A DNA stretch of 64,000 bases, from NCBI RefSeq assembly GCF_021462825.1, contig NZ_JAKEEB010000014.1, positions 1 through 64,000 of the forward strand. The letters are read 5' to 3'. The position numbers and the translations under genes were made by a program. Shown piece by piece: positions 17,317 to 26,416 of this stretch. Origin of the DNA: Streptomyces glomeratus (lineage in GTDB: Bacteria; Actinomycetota; Actinomycetes; Streptomycetales; Streptomycetaceae). The notes under the pieces were generated by a model. The model had not been told where the DNA came from, did not search any database, and worked only from the letters and a program-made list of their open reading frames with translations. Positions within the stretch are counted from its first letter, which is position 1; each line of letters begins with the position of its first letter.

Positions 17317-17529
17317 CGTCACGGGTCCATTCCAGCACGAGGCACGTTGCAACGACGTTGCGCACGCGGTGGGACGCCGGGCCCCGGCCGCCGCGGCCCC
17401 GGCGCGCCCCGGCCGCGACGCCTACCGGGACACCAGATCGCCTCGAAGGGCCGCCTCCACCATGGGGCGGGTTGCGGTGATGGTCAATCCCGCCGCTGGG
17501 GCGGGCACCGTCGGAAGGAGCCAGAGGGC

Positions 17530-19401
17530 ATGTGCGGAATCGCCGGATGGGCCGACTTCGAGCGCGATATCTCCGCCGAGCGGCCGGTCGTACGAGCCAT
17601 GACGGACACCCTGGCCTGCCGTGGCCCCGACGGGGACGGCGTCTGGGTGAGCGCCCATGCGGGCTTCGGGCACACCCGCAACGCCGTGATCGACATCCCC
17701 GGCGGCGGCCAGCCCATGGTCGTGGAGGAGGACGGGCGGCTGCTCGCCGCCGTCACCTACAACGGGGAGATCTACAACTTCCGTGAGCTGCGCACCGAAC
17801 TGGAGGCGCGCGGCCACCGGTTCCGCACCCGCTGCGACACCGAGGTGGTGATCCGCGGCTACCTCGAGTGGGGCGAGAAGTGCGGAGAGCACTTCAACGG
17901 CATGTTCGCCTTCGGCGTGTGGGACGCCCGGCGCGAGGAACTCGTGCTGATCCGCGACCAGATGGGCATCAAGCCGCTGCTGTACAAGCTGACGCCCACC
18001 GGCATCGTCTTCGGCTCCGAGGCCAAGGCGCTGCTCGCCCACCCCGACATCGCCACCGTCGTGGACGGCGACGGGCTGCGCGAGCTGCTCGCCCAGACCA
18101 AGTCTCCCGGCACCTCGATCTACGCCGACATCCGCGAGGTGCTCCCCGGCAGCGTGCTGCGCTTCAGCCGCAAGGGGGTGAGCGAGCACCGCTACTGGGA
18201 GCTGACCGCGCGCCCGCACACCGACGACCTGCCGACCACGGTCGCGCAGATCCGCGAGCGCCTGGAGGCCGTCGTCGCCCGGCAGCTGGTCGCCGACGTA
18301 CCCCGCGGCATCCTGCTCTCCGGCGGCCTCGACTCCAGCGTGCTGACCGCGCTCGCCGCACGCTGGGTCGCCGAGCACGACGAGCCGCAGCTGCGCACGT
18401 TCTCCCTCACCCTCACCGGCGCGGACGGCTTCCGCGCCGACGAGATGCGCGGCACCTCGGACGCCCCGTACGCGACCGAGATGGCCCGGCACGTCGGCGC
18501 CCTGCACGAGGAGATCGCACTGCCCGCCGCGGAACTCGCCGCGCCCGAGGTGAGGCTGGCCACCGTCGTCACCCAGGACATGCCGACGATGTTCGGCGAC
18601 ATGGACGCCTCCGCCTATCTGCTGTCGAAGGCCGTGCGCGAGAAGGCGACCATGGTGCTGTCCGGCGAGACAGCCGACGAGGTCTTCGGCGGCTTCCAGT
18701 GGGTGCACAACGAGCAGGTGGTCTCGGCCGAGACCTTCCCCTGGATGGCCATCATGCACGTCTTCGACCCCACCCACCCCGGTCTCGGCCTCGGACTGCT
18801 CGACCCGGGCCTGCTGCAGAAGCTCGACCTGCGCGGCTATGTGGCCCAGCGCTACCGGGAGGCCCTCGCGGACGTCCCCGTACTGCCCGGAGAGGACGCC
18901 CATGAGCGGCGCATGCGGGAGGTCATCCACCTGCATCTGACGCGCTGGCTGGGCGTGCTCCTGGACCGCAGCGACCGGCTCGGCATGGGACCGGCCCTGG
19001 AGATGCGGGTGCCGTACTGCGATCACGAGTTCGTGGACTACGTCTTCAACACCCCCTGGGCGATGAAGAACCACGACGGCCGCGAGAAGAGCCTGCTGCG
19101 CTCCATCGCCCGGGACCTCGTCCCGGCCTCCGTCCTCGACCGGCAGAAGAGCCCCTACCCGGTCACCCAGGACCTCGGCTACCTCACCGAACTGTGCCGC
19201 CAGCTGCGCGACGTGCTCGCGGACCCGAACGCCCCCGTGCGGCCGTTCGTCAACCTGCCCGCCGCACGCGCCGTCGCCGCCGACCCCCAGCGGGTCGCGG
19301 GCCGGCCCGGGGTGTGGGCATGGATCTGCCGGCTGGACATCGAGATGCTCCTCAGCCTCAACATGTGGCTGGAGCACTACCGGGTGCAGGTGAACCTCTG
19401 A
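17530..19401 (+). CDS. Asparagine-synthetase-like amidotransferase (complete Cys2 glutaminase)
   Basis: ATP-dependent amide-forming enzyme of the AsnB class. Residues 1-200 form the class II glutaminase domain with catalytic Cys2 (MCGIAGW), TYNGEIYN and RCDTEVVI for glutamine binding. Residues from about 220 form the synthetase domain with the PP-loop SGGLDS at 264-269. Length (623) and C-terminus (MRVPYCDHEFVDYVF, then REKSLLR) match amidotransferases of aromatic polyketide clusters as well as true AsnB. The start has a GGAAGGAG site. It overlaps the glutamine-synthetase-like gene by one base, so the two act together. It may amidate a polyketide acid or simply make asparagine; context favours the former. 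Confidence 0.88.
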   Translation: MCGIAGWADFERDISAERPVVRAMTDTLACRGPDGDGVWVSAHAGFGHTRNAVIDIPGGGQPMVVEEDGRLLAAVTYNGEIYNFRELRTELEARGHRFRTRCDTEVVIRGYLEWGEKCGEHFNGMFAFGVWDARREELVLIRDQMGIKPLLYKLTPTGIVFGSEAKALLAHPDIATVVDGDGLRELLAQTKSPGTSIYADIREVLPGSVLRFSRKGVSEHRYWELTARPHTDDLPTTVAQIRERLEAVVARQLVADVPRGILLSGGLDSSVLTALAARWVAEHDEPQLRTFSLTLTGADGFRADEMRGTSDAPYATEMARHVGALHEEIALPAAELAAPEVRLATVVTQDMPTMFGDMDASAYLLSKAVREKATMVLSGETADEVFGGFQWVHNEQVVSAETFPWMAIMHVFDPTHPGLGLGLLDPGLLQKLDLRGYVAQRYREALADVPVLPGEDAHERRMREVIHLHLTRWLGVLLDRSDRLGMGPALEMRVPYCDHEFVDYVFNTPWAMKNHDGREKSLLRSIARDLVPASVLDRQKSPYPVTQDLGYLTELCRQLRDVLADPNAPVRPFVNLPAARAVAADPQRVAGRPGVWAWICRLDIEMLLSLNMWLEHYRVQVNL

Positions 19402-20792
19402 TGTTCGGATACGGACACCCCGTCGTGCCCCGGCTGCCCGAACCGCCCGAAACGGCCGAGGACTTCCTGCACGCCGTCGCCCGCGACGACATCGAGTTCG
19501 TCCTCGCCATGTTCGTCAACATCGACGGCAAGCCGTGCTGCAAGCTCGTCCCCGCCGCGGCCGTCCCCGAGCTGCTCGACGAGGGCCTCGGCTTCGCGGG
19601 CCACGCCGTCGGCGCCATCGGCCAGTCCCCGGCCGACCCCGACCTGGTGGCCGTCCCGGACGTGTCCACCTACACCGTGCTGCCCTGGCGCACCGGCCTG
19701 GCCGCGGTCATGTGCGACCCGCACGTCGGCGGCGCCCCCTGGCCGTACGCCCCACGGGTGATCCTCCGGCGCCGGCTCGCCGCACTCGCGGAACGGGGCA
19801 TGGACTTCAAGGTCGGTGCCGAACCGGAGTACTTCCTGGTCCGGCGCACCCCGGACGGAGGTGTCGCGGTCGCCGACGACGAGGACACCGCGGATCTGCC
19901 GTGCTACGACGCCCGCGGACTCGGCCGCTCCCTCGACCACGTGGCCACCGTCAGCAGGGCCCTGACCACACTCGGCTGGGGCAACTACTCCAACGACCAC
20001 GAGGACGCGAACGGGCAGTTCGAGCACGACTTCGCGTACGCCGACGCACTCGTCACCGCCGACCGCGTGATCCTCTTCCGCTACCTGGTGCAGATGCTGG
20101 CCCGGGAGTCGGGGCTGCTCGCCACCTTCATGCCGAAGCCCTTCGGTCATCTCACCGGCAGCGGACTGCACCTGCACATGAGCCTGTGGGACCGCGCCTC
20201 GGGCACCGAACTCTTCCGCGGGGCCAACGACGCCCGCGGGCTCGGGATGTCCGACCTCGGCTACTCGTTCATCGCCGGTGTGCTCGCCCACGCGCCCGCG
20301 GTCGTCGCCTTCGGCTGCCCCACCGTCAACTCCTACAAGCGGCTCGCGGCGCGCGACGACACCGCCTCCGGCTCCAGCTGGGCGCCGACCTGGGCGACGT
20401 ACGGCGGGAACAACCGCACCCAGATGCTGCGGGTGCCCGCCCCGGGCCGGGTGGAGGCGCGTTGCGTCGACTCCTCCGCCAACCCCTATCTGGCCATGAC
20501 CGCGCTGCTCGCGGCCGGCCTGGACGGCATCGACCACGGGATGGACCCGGGGGCGCCCAACGAGGCCAACCTGGAGCGCGAGGGGGACTGGGACACCGCT
20601 CCCGCGCTCCCCGCCACCCTGGCCGAGGCGGCCGCCGCCGTCACCGCCGACCCCGTGCTGAGGGCGGCCTTCGGTAAGGTGTCGAACGGCGAATTCGTCG
20701 ATTACTACGCCCAGTTGAAGCAGAGCGAGTTCGCCGCGTACCACCGGCGGGTCGGAGACTGGGAGATCGAGCGGTACCTCACCGCGTTCTGA
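19401..20792 (+). CDS. Type III glutamine-synthetase-like ligase
   Basis: A 463-residue glutamine-synthetase-fold enzyme: ATP-dependent ligation of an amine to a gamma-carboxylate. Catalytic-core motifs are kept: KVGAEPEYFL (metal Glu), NGQFEHDFAYADAL, GSGLHLHMSLWD (HxH), NSYKRL and RVEARCVDSSANPYL. It belongs to the group that includes gamma-glutamylamide synthetases, not the housekeeping GlnA, so the amine need not be ammonia. The ATG overlaps the amidotransferase stop (TGATG). A hairpin at 20843 ends the two-gene operon. It could supply glutamine to its neighbour or attach an amine or hydrazine to glutamate; not decidable by sequence. Confidence 0.85.
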   Translation: MFGYGHPVVPRLPEPPETAEDFLHAVARDDIEFVLAMFVNIDGKPCCKLVPAAAVPELLDEGLGFAGHAVGAIGQSPADPDLVAVPDVSTYTVLPWRTGLAAVMCDPHVGGAPWPYAPRVILRRRLAALAERGMDFKVGAEPEYFLVRRTPDGGVAVADDEDTADLPCYDARGLGRSLDHVATVSRALTTLGWGNYSNDHEDANGQFEHDFAYADALVTADRVILFRYLVQMLARESGLLATFMPKPFGHLTGSGLHLHMSLWDRASGTELFRGANDARGLGMSDLGYSFIAGVLAHAPAVVAFGCPTVNSYKRLAARDDTASGSSWAPTWATYGGNNRTQMLRVPAPGRVEARCVDSSANPYLAMTALLAAGLDGIDHGMDPGAPNEANLEREGDWDTAPALPATLAEAAAAVTADPVLRAAFGKVSNGEFVDYYAQLKQSEFAAYHRRVGDWEIERYLTAF

Positions 20793-20842
20793 CGGCACAC
20801 CTGCCGTCCGTACGCCCTCCAGGTCACCGGCCTGTCCTGTGC

Positions 20843-20877
20843 GCCCCGGTCCCGCGCCGCCCGCGCGGAACCGGGGC
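20843..20877 (+). terminator. Hairpin after the amidotransferase-ligase operon
   Basis: 15-bp stem (one G-T pair), GCCCCGGTCCCGCGC / GCGCGGAACCGGGGC with a 5-nt loop, 50 bp after the ligase stop. Confidence 0.65.
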
Positions 20878-20948
20878 CACGACGCGTGAAGCCGGCCGCC
20901 CGCCCGCGCCGGCCCCTGAACGGCACCGACCACCGCAAGGAGTCACGC

Positions 20949-21716
20949 ATGTCCGAAGGGTTCCAGCTGGACGCCGAGGGGAAGATCACCGCGGCGACGT
21001 CCTTCCTCATGATCCACCATGCGTTGCGACGCGACGCCGCCCGCTTCCCACACGCCCTGGCCGCACTGAACCCGCACGACACCGAGCAGGCGCGACGCCT
21101 GGCCGGACACTGGAAGCTCTACCACTGGGCGCTCGCCGACCACAGCGAGAACGAGGACGACAGCCTCTTCCCGCTGGTCACCTCGCGCGCCGGGGAACTC
21201 GCGCCCGCCATGGCCGAGCTGGAGGAGGACCACGCGGACCTCGACCGCGAACTGGAGGAGATCACCCGGCAGATGGAGCGGCTGCCGGAGGCCGGCGCGA
21301 TCGAGGCGGCCCGCGCCGCGACCGAGCGTCTTCAGGCGCATCTGGACCGGCACCTCGCGCAGGAGGAGAAGCACATCGTGCCGGTCCTGGTGGACCGGGT
21401 CCGGCCGGAGGAGATCGCCGGCGGCCAGGGCGGCGGCGGCCGCGGGCAGGGCGGCGGCCCCGGCGGGGGACCCCAGGGTCCGGGAGGCGCGCAGGACGGT
21501 GACGGCGACGCGTACCAGCCGCCGACCTGGCTGATCTCGGCCTGGACGGACGAGGGTCTGGACCCGGCCGTGACCGACGCGGCGCTCGCCGCGCTGCCCC
21601 CGAAGTTCCGGGAACAGATGGGCCCCGCCCTGGCCGGCTGGCGCGCCGACTACCACCGGCTGGTCGGCGAGGTCTGGCGGGACGTCCCGGCGGAGCTGGC
21701 GCCGAAGGCGCCCTGA
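20949..21716 (+). CDS. Hemerythrin-domain protein
   Basis: A 255-residue protein. Residues about 15-150 form a hemerythrin-like four-helix bundle with spaced iron-ligand candidates: MIHHALRRD, ADHSENEDDSLFPLV, EEDHADLDREL and LDRHLAQEEKHIVPVL. A Gly-rich low-complexity stretch (about 163-190) links to a short C-terminal helical part containing FREQMGPALAGWRADYHRLV. The role is probably oxygen, iron or redox sensing. AAGGAG precedes ATG 20949. It stands between hairpins and so is a separate transcript, with no evident link to the cluster. Confidence 0.85.
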   Translation: MSEGFQLDAEGKITAATSFLMIHHALRRDAARFPHALAALNPHDTEQARRLAGHWKLYHWALADHSENEDDSLFPLVTSRAGELAPAMAELEEDHADLDRELEEITRQMERLPEAGAIEAARAATERLQAHLDRHLAQEEKHIVPVLVDRVRPEEIAGGQGGGGRGQGGGPGGGPQGPGGAQDGDGDAYQPPTWLISAWTDEGLDPAVTDAALAALPPKFREQMGPALAGWRADYHRLVGEVWRDVPAELAPKAP

Positions 21717-21729
21717 CCGCAGCGGAAAT

Positions 21730-21766
21730 GCGCGGGCCGGGCTGCCGAGGGCAGTCCGGCCCGCGC
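21730..21766. terminator. Bidirectional hairpin between convergent genes
   Basis: 17-bp stem with one G-T pair, GCGCGGGCCGGGCTGCC paired with 21750-21766, 3-nt loop GAG. It lies between the hemerythrin stop and the E1 beta stop. Confidence 0.75.
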
Positions 21767-21781
21767 CGTGTCCGGCCGGAC

Positions 21782-22759
21782 TCAGTACGCCAGGGAGTGG
21801 TGTACCGCGTCCAGGACCCGTTCCAGGTCCGGGAGGTAGGCGTTCTCCAGACGGGACGGCGGGTACGGCGTGTCGTACCCGGTCACCCGGAGCGTCGGTG
21901 CCTGGAGGGAGTAGAAGCAGCGCTCGCCGATCGACGCGGCCAGCTCCGCGCCCGGGCCGAGGAAGCCCGGTGCCTCGTGCACCACGACCAGCCGGCCCGT
22001 CCTCGCCACGGACCTGGCGACCGTGTCCGTGTCCAGTGGGGAGAGCGAGCGCAGATCGATCACCTCCGCGCTGTGCCCCTCCTGGGCGGCGGCCGCCGCC
22101 GCGTCCAAACAGACGCGGACGGTGGGACCGTAGCCGACGAGGGTGACGTCACGGCCCGGCCGGGCCACGCGTGCCGCGTGCAGCGCCAGCGGGGCGCCGG
22201 CACCCGGCTCGAACTCCTCGCGGTCCCAGTAGCGGCGCTTGGGCTCCAGGAAGATCACCGGGTCGTCGCAGGCGACGGACTGCTGGATCATCCAGTAGGC
22301 GTCCGCCGGGCTTGCCGGTGAGACCACCCTGAGGCCGGCGGTGTGCGCGAAGTACGCCTCGGGGGACTCGCTGTGGTGCTCCACCGCGCCGATGCCGCCG
22401 CCGTACGGGATACGGACGACGACCGGCATCGTCACCCGCCCCCGCGTCCGGGTGCGGATCTTGGCGAGCTGGGAGACGATCTGGTCGAACGCGGGGTACG
22501 CGAACCCGTCGAACTGGATCTCGCAGACCGGCCGGTAGCCCCGGAAGGCCAGGCCCACCGCGGTGCCGACGATGCCCGACTCGGCGAGCGGGGTGTCGAC
22601 GACGCGGTCCTCCCCGAAGTCCTTGTGCAGCCCGTCGGTGATGCGGAAGACACCGCCGAGCCGCCCCACGTCCTCACCCATCACGAGGACCTTCCGATCG
22701 CCCTCGAGGGCCTTGCGCAGCCCAAGGTTCAGCGCTTGGGCCAGGGTCGTCGCTGCCAT
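21782..22759 (-). CDS. bkdB: Branched-chain 2-oxoacid dehydrogenase E1 beta subunit
   Basis: Beta half of the thiamine-diphosphate E1 component that decarboxylates branched 2-oxo acids on the way to acyl-CoA. The 325-residue protein has VLVMGEDVGRLGGVFRITDG, DTPLAESGIVGTAVGLA, the FDGFAYPAFDQI helix and HHSESPEAYFAHTAGLRVV, all typical of BCKDH E1 beta. It lies 17 bp downstream of E1 alpha. No E2 or E3 gene is present in the window, so those must come from a housekeeping bkd operon. It probably supplies a branched acyl-CoA starter to the KAS III at 26417. Confidence 0.92.
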   Translation of the reverse strand: MAATTLAQALNLGLRKALEGDRKVLVMGEDVGRLGGVFRITDGLHKDFGEDRVVDTPLAESGIVGTAVGLAFRGYRPVCEIQFDGFAYPAFDQIVSQLAKIRTRTRGRVTMPVVVRIPYGGGIGAVEHHSESPEAYFAHTAGLRVVSPASPADAYWMIQQSVACDDPVIFLEPKRRYWDREEFEPGAGAPLALHAARVARPGRDVTLVGYGPTVRVCLDAAAAAAQEGHSAEVIDLRSLSPLDTDTVARSVARTGRLVVVHEAPGFLGPGAELAASIGERCFYSLQAPTLRVTGYDTPYPPSRLENAYLPDLERVLDAVHHSLAY

Positions 22760-22776
22760 GCCGGTCCTCCGGTCGG

Positions 22777-23874
22777 TCAGGGTGCGTCCTCGAACTGGGC
22801 CTGGAAGGCGGTGAACTCCTCGCGCTGGGCGTCGAGCAGGGTATGCGGGCCGGCGTAGACATGGTCGAAGATCGCGGTCGGGGGTGGGTCCGGCATCGCC
22901 CGGCAGCCCCCGCGCACCCGTAGCGCCAGTGTCTCGGCCTCCTCGTCGACCTCCTTGAAGAAGCCGGCGTCGGCCCGCCCGGTGCGCTCCAGATACGCCC
23001 GCATCCGGGCCACAGGGTCCTTGGCCGCCCACTCCTCCGCCTCGTCGGCCGAGCGATAGCGCGTCGCGTCGTCGGACGTGGTGTGCGGGGCCATCCGGTA
23101 GGTGACCGCCTCGATCAGCACCGGTCCCGCCCCCGAGCGGGCGTGCTCCAGCGCGCCCCGGGCCACCGCCAGACACGCAAGGACGTCGTTGCCGTCGACC
23201 TGGATCCCGGGAAAGCCGAAGCCCAGCGCCCGCCGGTACAGCGGCACCCGGGTCTGCCGCTCCAGGGGTTCGGAGATCGCCCACTGGTTGTTCTGGCAGT
23301 AGAAGACGACGGGGGCGCCGTAGACCGAGGCGAAGGTGAAGGCCTCGTTGACGTCGCCCTGGCTGGTCGCGCCGTCGCCGAAGCACACCAGCACCGCGCC
23401 GTCAGCCCCGTCCCGCTGCATGCCCAAGGCGTAGCCGACCCCGTGCAGGGCGTGTCCGCCCACCACCACCTGGTAGTTGGCCATGCCCGCGTGGTACGGG
23501 TCCCAGCATCCGTGGGCGGTGCCCCGCCAGAAGCCGAGCATCCCGACCGGGTCCACGCCCCGGCACCAGGCGATGCCGTGCTCGCGGTAGCTGGAGAAGA
23601 CGAAGTCCCGTAGATCCAGGGCCCGGCCCGCGCCTATCTGGGCGGCCTCCTGGCCCAGCAGGGAGGCCCACAGGCCGAGTTCGCCCTGTCGTTGCAGGGT
23701 CGTCGCCTCCGCGTCGAACCGCCGCACGAGCACCATGTCCCGGTACAGCGACCGTTCCTCCTCGGCGGAGAGGTCGAGGGCCCACCGGGGGTCCTCGACC
23801 CTGTGACCCTCGGCATCCAGGAGCCGCACCGGTGGCGCCTCCTCGGCCGGCCCGGGCAAGCCTGTCGTGATCAC
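22777..23874 (-). CDS. bkdA: Branched-chain 2-oxoacid dehydrogenase E1 alpha subunit
   Basis: Alpha half of E1. The 365-residue protein has the thiamine-diphosphate motif GDGATSQGDVNEAFTFAS, the following VVFYCQNNQWAIS, and the phosphorylation-loop-like segment RMAPHTTSDDATRYR. It starts at GTG 23874 (MITTGLPGPAEE), because GAAGGGACGG lies just upstream and longer frames add Pro/Arg-rich shadow sequence. Second gene from the end of a minus-strand operon DUF1772-leuA-E1alpha-E1beta that begins at 26122. Confidence 0.92.
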   Translation of the reverse strand: MITTGLPGPAEEAPPVRLLDAEGHRVEDPRWALDLSAEEERSLYRDMVLVRRFDAEATTLQRQGELGLWASLLGQEAAQIGAGRALDLRDFVFSSYREHGIAWCRGVDPVGMLGFWRGTAHGCWDPYHAGMANYQVVVGGHALHGVGYALGMQRDGADGAVLVCFGDGATSQGDVNEAFTFASVYGAPVVFYCQNNQWAISEPLERQTRVPLYRRALGFGFPGIQVDGNDVLACLAVARGALEHARSGAGPVLIEAVTYRMAPHTTSDDATRYRSADEAEEWAAKDPVARMRAYLERTGRADAGFFKEVDEEAETLALRVRGGCRAMPDPPPTAIFDHVYAGPHTLLDAQREEFTAFQAQFEDAP

Positions 23875-23914
23875 GTTCCGTCCCTTCGGCTGGGGAAGGG
23901 CCCCGCCGGGGCCC

Positions 23915-25633
23915 TCACCGGTGAATGCGGCGGGCCGCGCTGACCATGGCGGCGAGCGAGGCACGCACGAGGTTCGCGTCGATGCCCACGCCCCACACCG
24001 TGCGCCCGCCGGCCTCGCACTCCACGTACGCGGCGGCGCGCGCGTCGCCGCCGGCAGCCAGCGCGTGCTCGGCGTAGTCCAGGACCCGTAGCGGCAGCCC
24101 GGCCCCGGCCAAAGCACGGGTGAAGGCGTCGACGGGACCGGTGCCCGTGCCCGTCAGCTCCCGTACGGCACCCGCGAGCCGCACCCGGACCGTGAGCGTC
24201 ACCCGGCCGTCCGGCTCGCTGAGCAGATGGTGGGCGAGCAACTCGAGGCCCGAGGCGCCCGGATCGGCCCCCGGCAGATACTCGGCGGTGAAGGCCGCCC
24301 AGATCTCGGCCGGGGTGATCTCGCCGCCCGCCACGTCGGTGTGCGACTGGATCACCCGGGAGAACTCGATCTGCAGCCGCCGCGGCAGCTTCAGCCGGTG
24401 CTCGGTGCGCAGTACATGCGCCACACCGCCCTTGCCGGACTGGCTGTTGACCCGGATGACCGCCTCGTAGCTGCGACCCACGTCCCGCGGGTCGATCGGC
24501 AGATACGGCACCGCCCACGGCAGCCGGTCCACCGGTGTGCCGGTCCCGGCGGCGGTGCGCTCCATCGCCGCGAACCCCTTGGCGATGGCGTCCTGGTGCG
24601 AGCCGGAGAACGACGTGTAGACGAGGTCGCCCGCGTACGGGTGACGCGGCGGCACCGGCAGCTGGGTGCACTCCTCGGCGATGCGGCGGATCTCGTCGAT
24701 GCGGGAGAAGTCGATGCGCGGATCGATGCCGTGGCTGAAGAGGTTGAGACCGAGCGTCACCAGGTCGACGTTTCCGGTGCGTTCGCCCTGCCCGAACAGA
24801 CAGCCCTCCACCCGGTCCGCGCCGGCCAGCACCGCGAGCTCCGCCGCGGCGACGGCGGTGCCGCGGTCGTTGTGCGGGTGCACCGACAGGCACACCCACT
24901 CGCGCCGGGACAGGCTTCGGCTCATCCACTCGACCTGGTCGGCGTAGACGTTCGGAGTGGCGCGCTCCACGGTCGCGGGCAGGTTGAGGATGATCTCGCG
25001 GCCGGGGCCCGGTTGCCAGACGTCCATCACCGCCTCGCACACCGCGAGCGCGAAGTCGGGTTCCGTGTCGGTGAACAGTTCCGGCGAGTACTCGAAGCCC
25101 AGCTCGGTCTCCGGGCCCAGGATCTTGTCGGCGTACGCCATCACCTGCCGGGTGCCCTCCACGGCGATCGCGGCGCAGCCTGCCCGGTCGGTGCCGAAGA
25201 CGACCTGGCGGAACAGCGGGGCGGTCGCGTTGTAGAGGTGCACGGTCGCCCGGTGCGCACCGGCCACCGACTCCAGCGTGCGTGCGATCAGTTCCTCGCG
25301 GGACTGGGTGAGGACGGAGACGGTCACGTCCTCGGGTATCGCGTCGTTCTCGACGAGGGACCGGACGAAGTCGAAGTCGGCGCGGCTGGCGGCCGGGAAA
25401 CCGACCTCGATCTCCTTGTAGCCCATCGCCACGAGCAGGTCGAACATCCGGCGCTTGCGGGTCGGGCCCATCGGGTCGATCAGCGCCTGGTTGCCGTCGC
25501 GCAGGTCCGTGGAGAGCCAGCGCGGCGCGGCCAGGGCCGTCCGCGACGGCCAGGTGCGGTCCGGCAGGTCCATCGTGGCGGGCGGCCGGTAGCGGTGGGC
25601 CGGCAGGGGACCGGGCCGTTGTCGGTCGGTCAT
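23915..25633 (-). CDS. leuA: 2-Isopropylmalate synthase (cluster copy)
   Basis: Condenses acetyl-CoA with 2-oxoisovalerate, the committed step of leucine biosynthesis. The 572-residue protein matches the long actinobacterial/yeast-type LeuA: LSTDLRDGNQALIDPM (catalytic Asp/Arg and metal), EVGFPAASRADFDFVR, LSVHPHNDRGTAVAAAE (metal His), GCLFGQGERTGNVD and a C-terminal regulatory domain (from about 440). Placed with BCKDH E1 genes, a mutase and KAS III, it probably raises 2-oxoisocaproate, hence isovaleryl-CoA, for a polyketide starter. It could be the only leuA of the strain, but its operon position argues for a pathway role. Confidence 0.9.
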   Translation of the reverse strand: MTDRQRPGPLPAHRYRPPATMDLPDRTWPSRTALAAPRWLSTDLRDGNQALIDPMGPTRKRRMFDLLVAMGYKEIEVGFPAASRADFDFVRSLVENDAIPEDVTVSVLTQSREELIARTLESVAGAHRATVHLYNATAPLFRQVVFGTDRAGCAAIAVEGTRQVMAYADKILGPETELGFEYSPELFTDTEPDFALAVCEAVMDVWQPGPGREIILNLPATVERATPNVYADQVEWMSRSLSRREWVCLSVHPHNDRGTAVAAAELAVLAGADRVEGCLFGQGERTGNVDLVTLGLNLFSHGIDPRIDFSRIDEIRRIAEECTQLPVPPRHPYAGDLVYTSFSGSHQDAIAKGFAAMERTAAGTGTPVDRLPWAVPYLPIDPRDVGRSYEAVIRVNSQSGKGGVAHVLRTEHRLKLPRRLQIEFSRVIQSHTDVAGGEITPAEIWAAFTAEYLPGADPGASGLELLAHHLLSEPDGRVTLTVRVRLAGAVRELTGTGTGPVDAFTRALAGAGLPLRVLDYAEHALAAGGDARAAAYVECEAGGRTVWGVGIDANLVRASLAAMVSAARRIHR

Positions 25634-25651
25634 GTCAGTGCTCCTTCGAGG

Positions 25652-26122
25652 TCACACGGCCACCCAGGCCACCGCGATCGCGTTCAGGGCCAGCCCGAGC
25701 AGCGCCAGCACCGTCCGCAGGTGGTGCCAGCCGCGCCACAGCGGCCGGGGGTCCTGCCAGCCGGCCGGGATGGTGCCGGCGTCGACGAGGGCGACCTGGC
25801 GGTTGATGGGGACGTTGCACGCGCGGGAGACGACGGAGACCCCGAGCAACAGCACCCCGGACAGCACGAAAAGCACCCGGATCCAGGCCCGGTCCACCAG
25901 CGCGGCCAGCACCAGGTCCCCGAGGATCGAGGTGATCACGATGATCGGCATCATCGGGTCGTAGTTGCGGCCGAGCAGTTTGTGCACCTCCACATAGCGG
26001 TCGACGGGCAGGTCCATGGCCATCGGGATGACACTGACGGCCACGGCGAAGAAGACCCCCGAGACGATGCCGCTGCCCAACAGCACCAGCACGCTCAGTC
26101 CATGGGTGAAGAAGGTGCTCAA
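25652..26122 (-). CDS. DUF1772 membrane protein (anthrone-oxygenase-like), TTG start
   Basis: A 156-residue integral membrane protein with four hydrophobic segments (near residues 8-30, 55-75, 82-100 and 135-153) and the conserved NVPINRQ and HHLRT motifs of the DUF1772 family. Members in aromatic polyketide clusters are proposed cofactor-free anthrone oxygenases. TTG at 26122 is chosen because AGGAGG stands 8 bp upstream and the protein then begins at the first membrane helix. First gene of the minus-strand starter-unit operon; a second DUF1772 gene is at 35079. Confidence 0.82.
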   Translation of the reverse strand: MSTFFTHGLSVLVLLGSGIVSGVFFAVAVSVIPMAMDLPVDRYVEVHKLLGRNYDPMMPIIVITSILGDLVLAALVDRAWIRVLFVLSGVLLLGVSVVSRACNVPINRQVALVDAGTIPAGWQDPRPLWRGWHHLRTVLALLGLALNAIAVAWVAV

Positions 26123-26416
26123 CGCTTTCGCCTCCTGTGTCTTTCGCCCCCTCGGTGCGGCAAGTGCCAGCCACCCTGGCAACGCCCGCTGGTGGGTCTC
26201 TAGGACCCGCCTGAACGCCCGGTGTGCCCCTTCGCCGCGCCACGTCCGCGTTCCCCGGCCGTACCTGCGCTTCCTTCAGTCGTGCTCGATGTCCCGTAGA
26301 GCCGCTCCGGAGACCATCGCCGCACCGGCCCGCGTCCGCGGGTGGACCGGACCGCGGCAGCCCCTGACCGGGGCGGCGCCGGGCGCGGCCGATGTTCCCG
26401 AGGGAGAGGAAAGAGC
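26123..26416. promoter_or_regulatory. Divergent promoter region of the two starter-unit operons
   Basis: 294 bp without a gene between the TTG start of the DUF1772-leuA-E1 operon (minus) and the GTG start of the KAS III operon (plus). Both must be expressed from here. I see the two ribosome sites (AGGAGG; GGGAGAGGAAAG) but no convincing -35/-10 pair. Confidence 0.5.
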
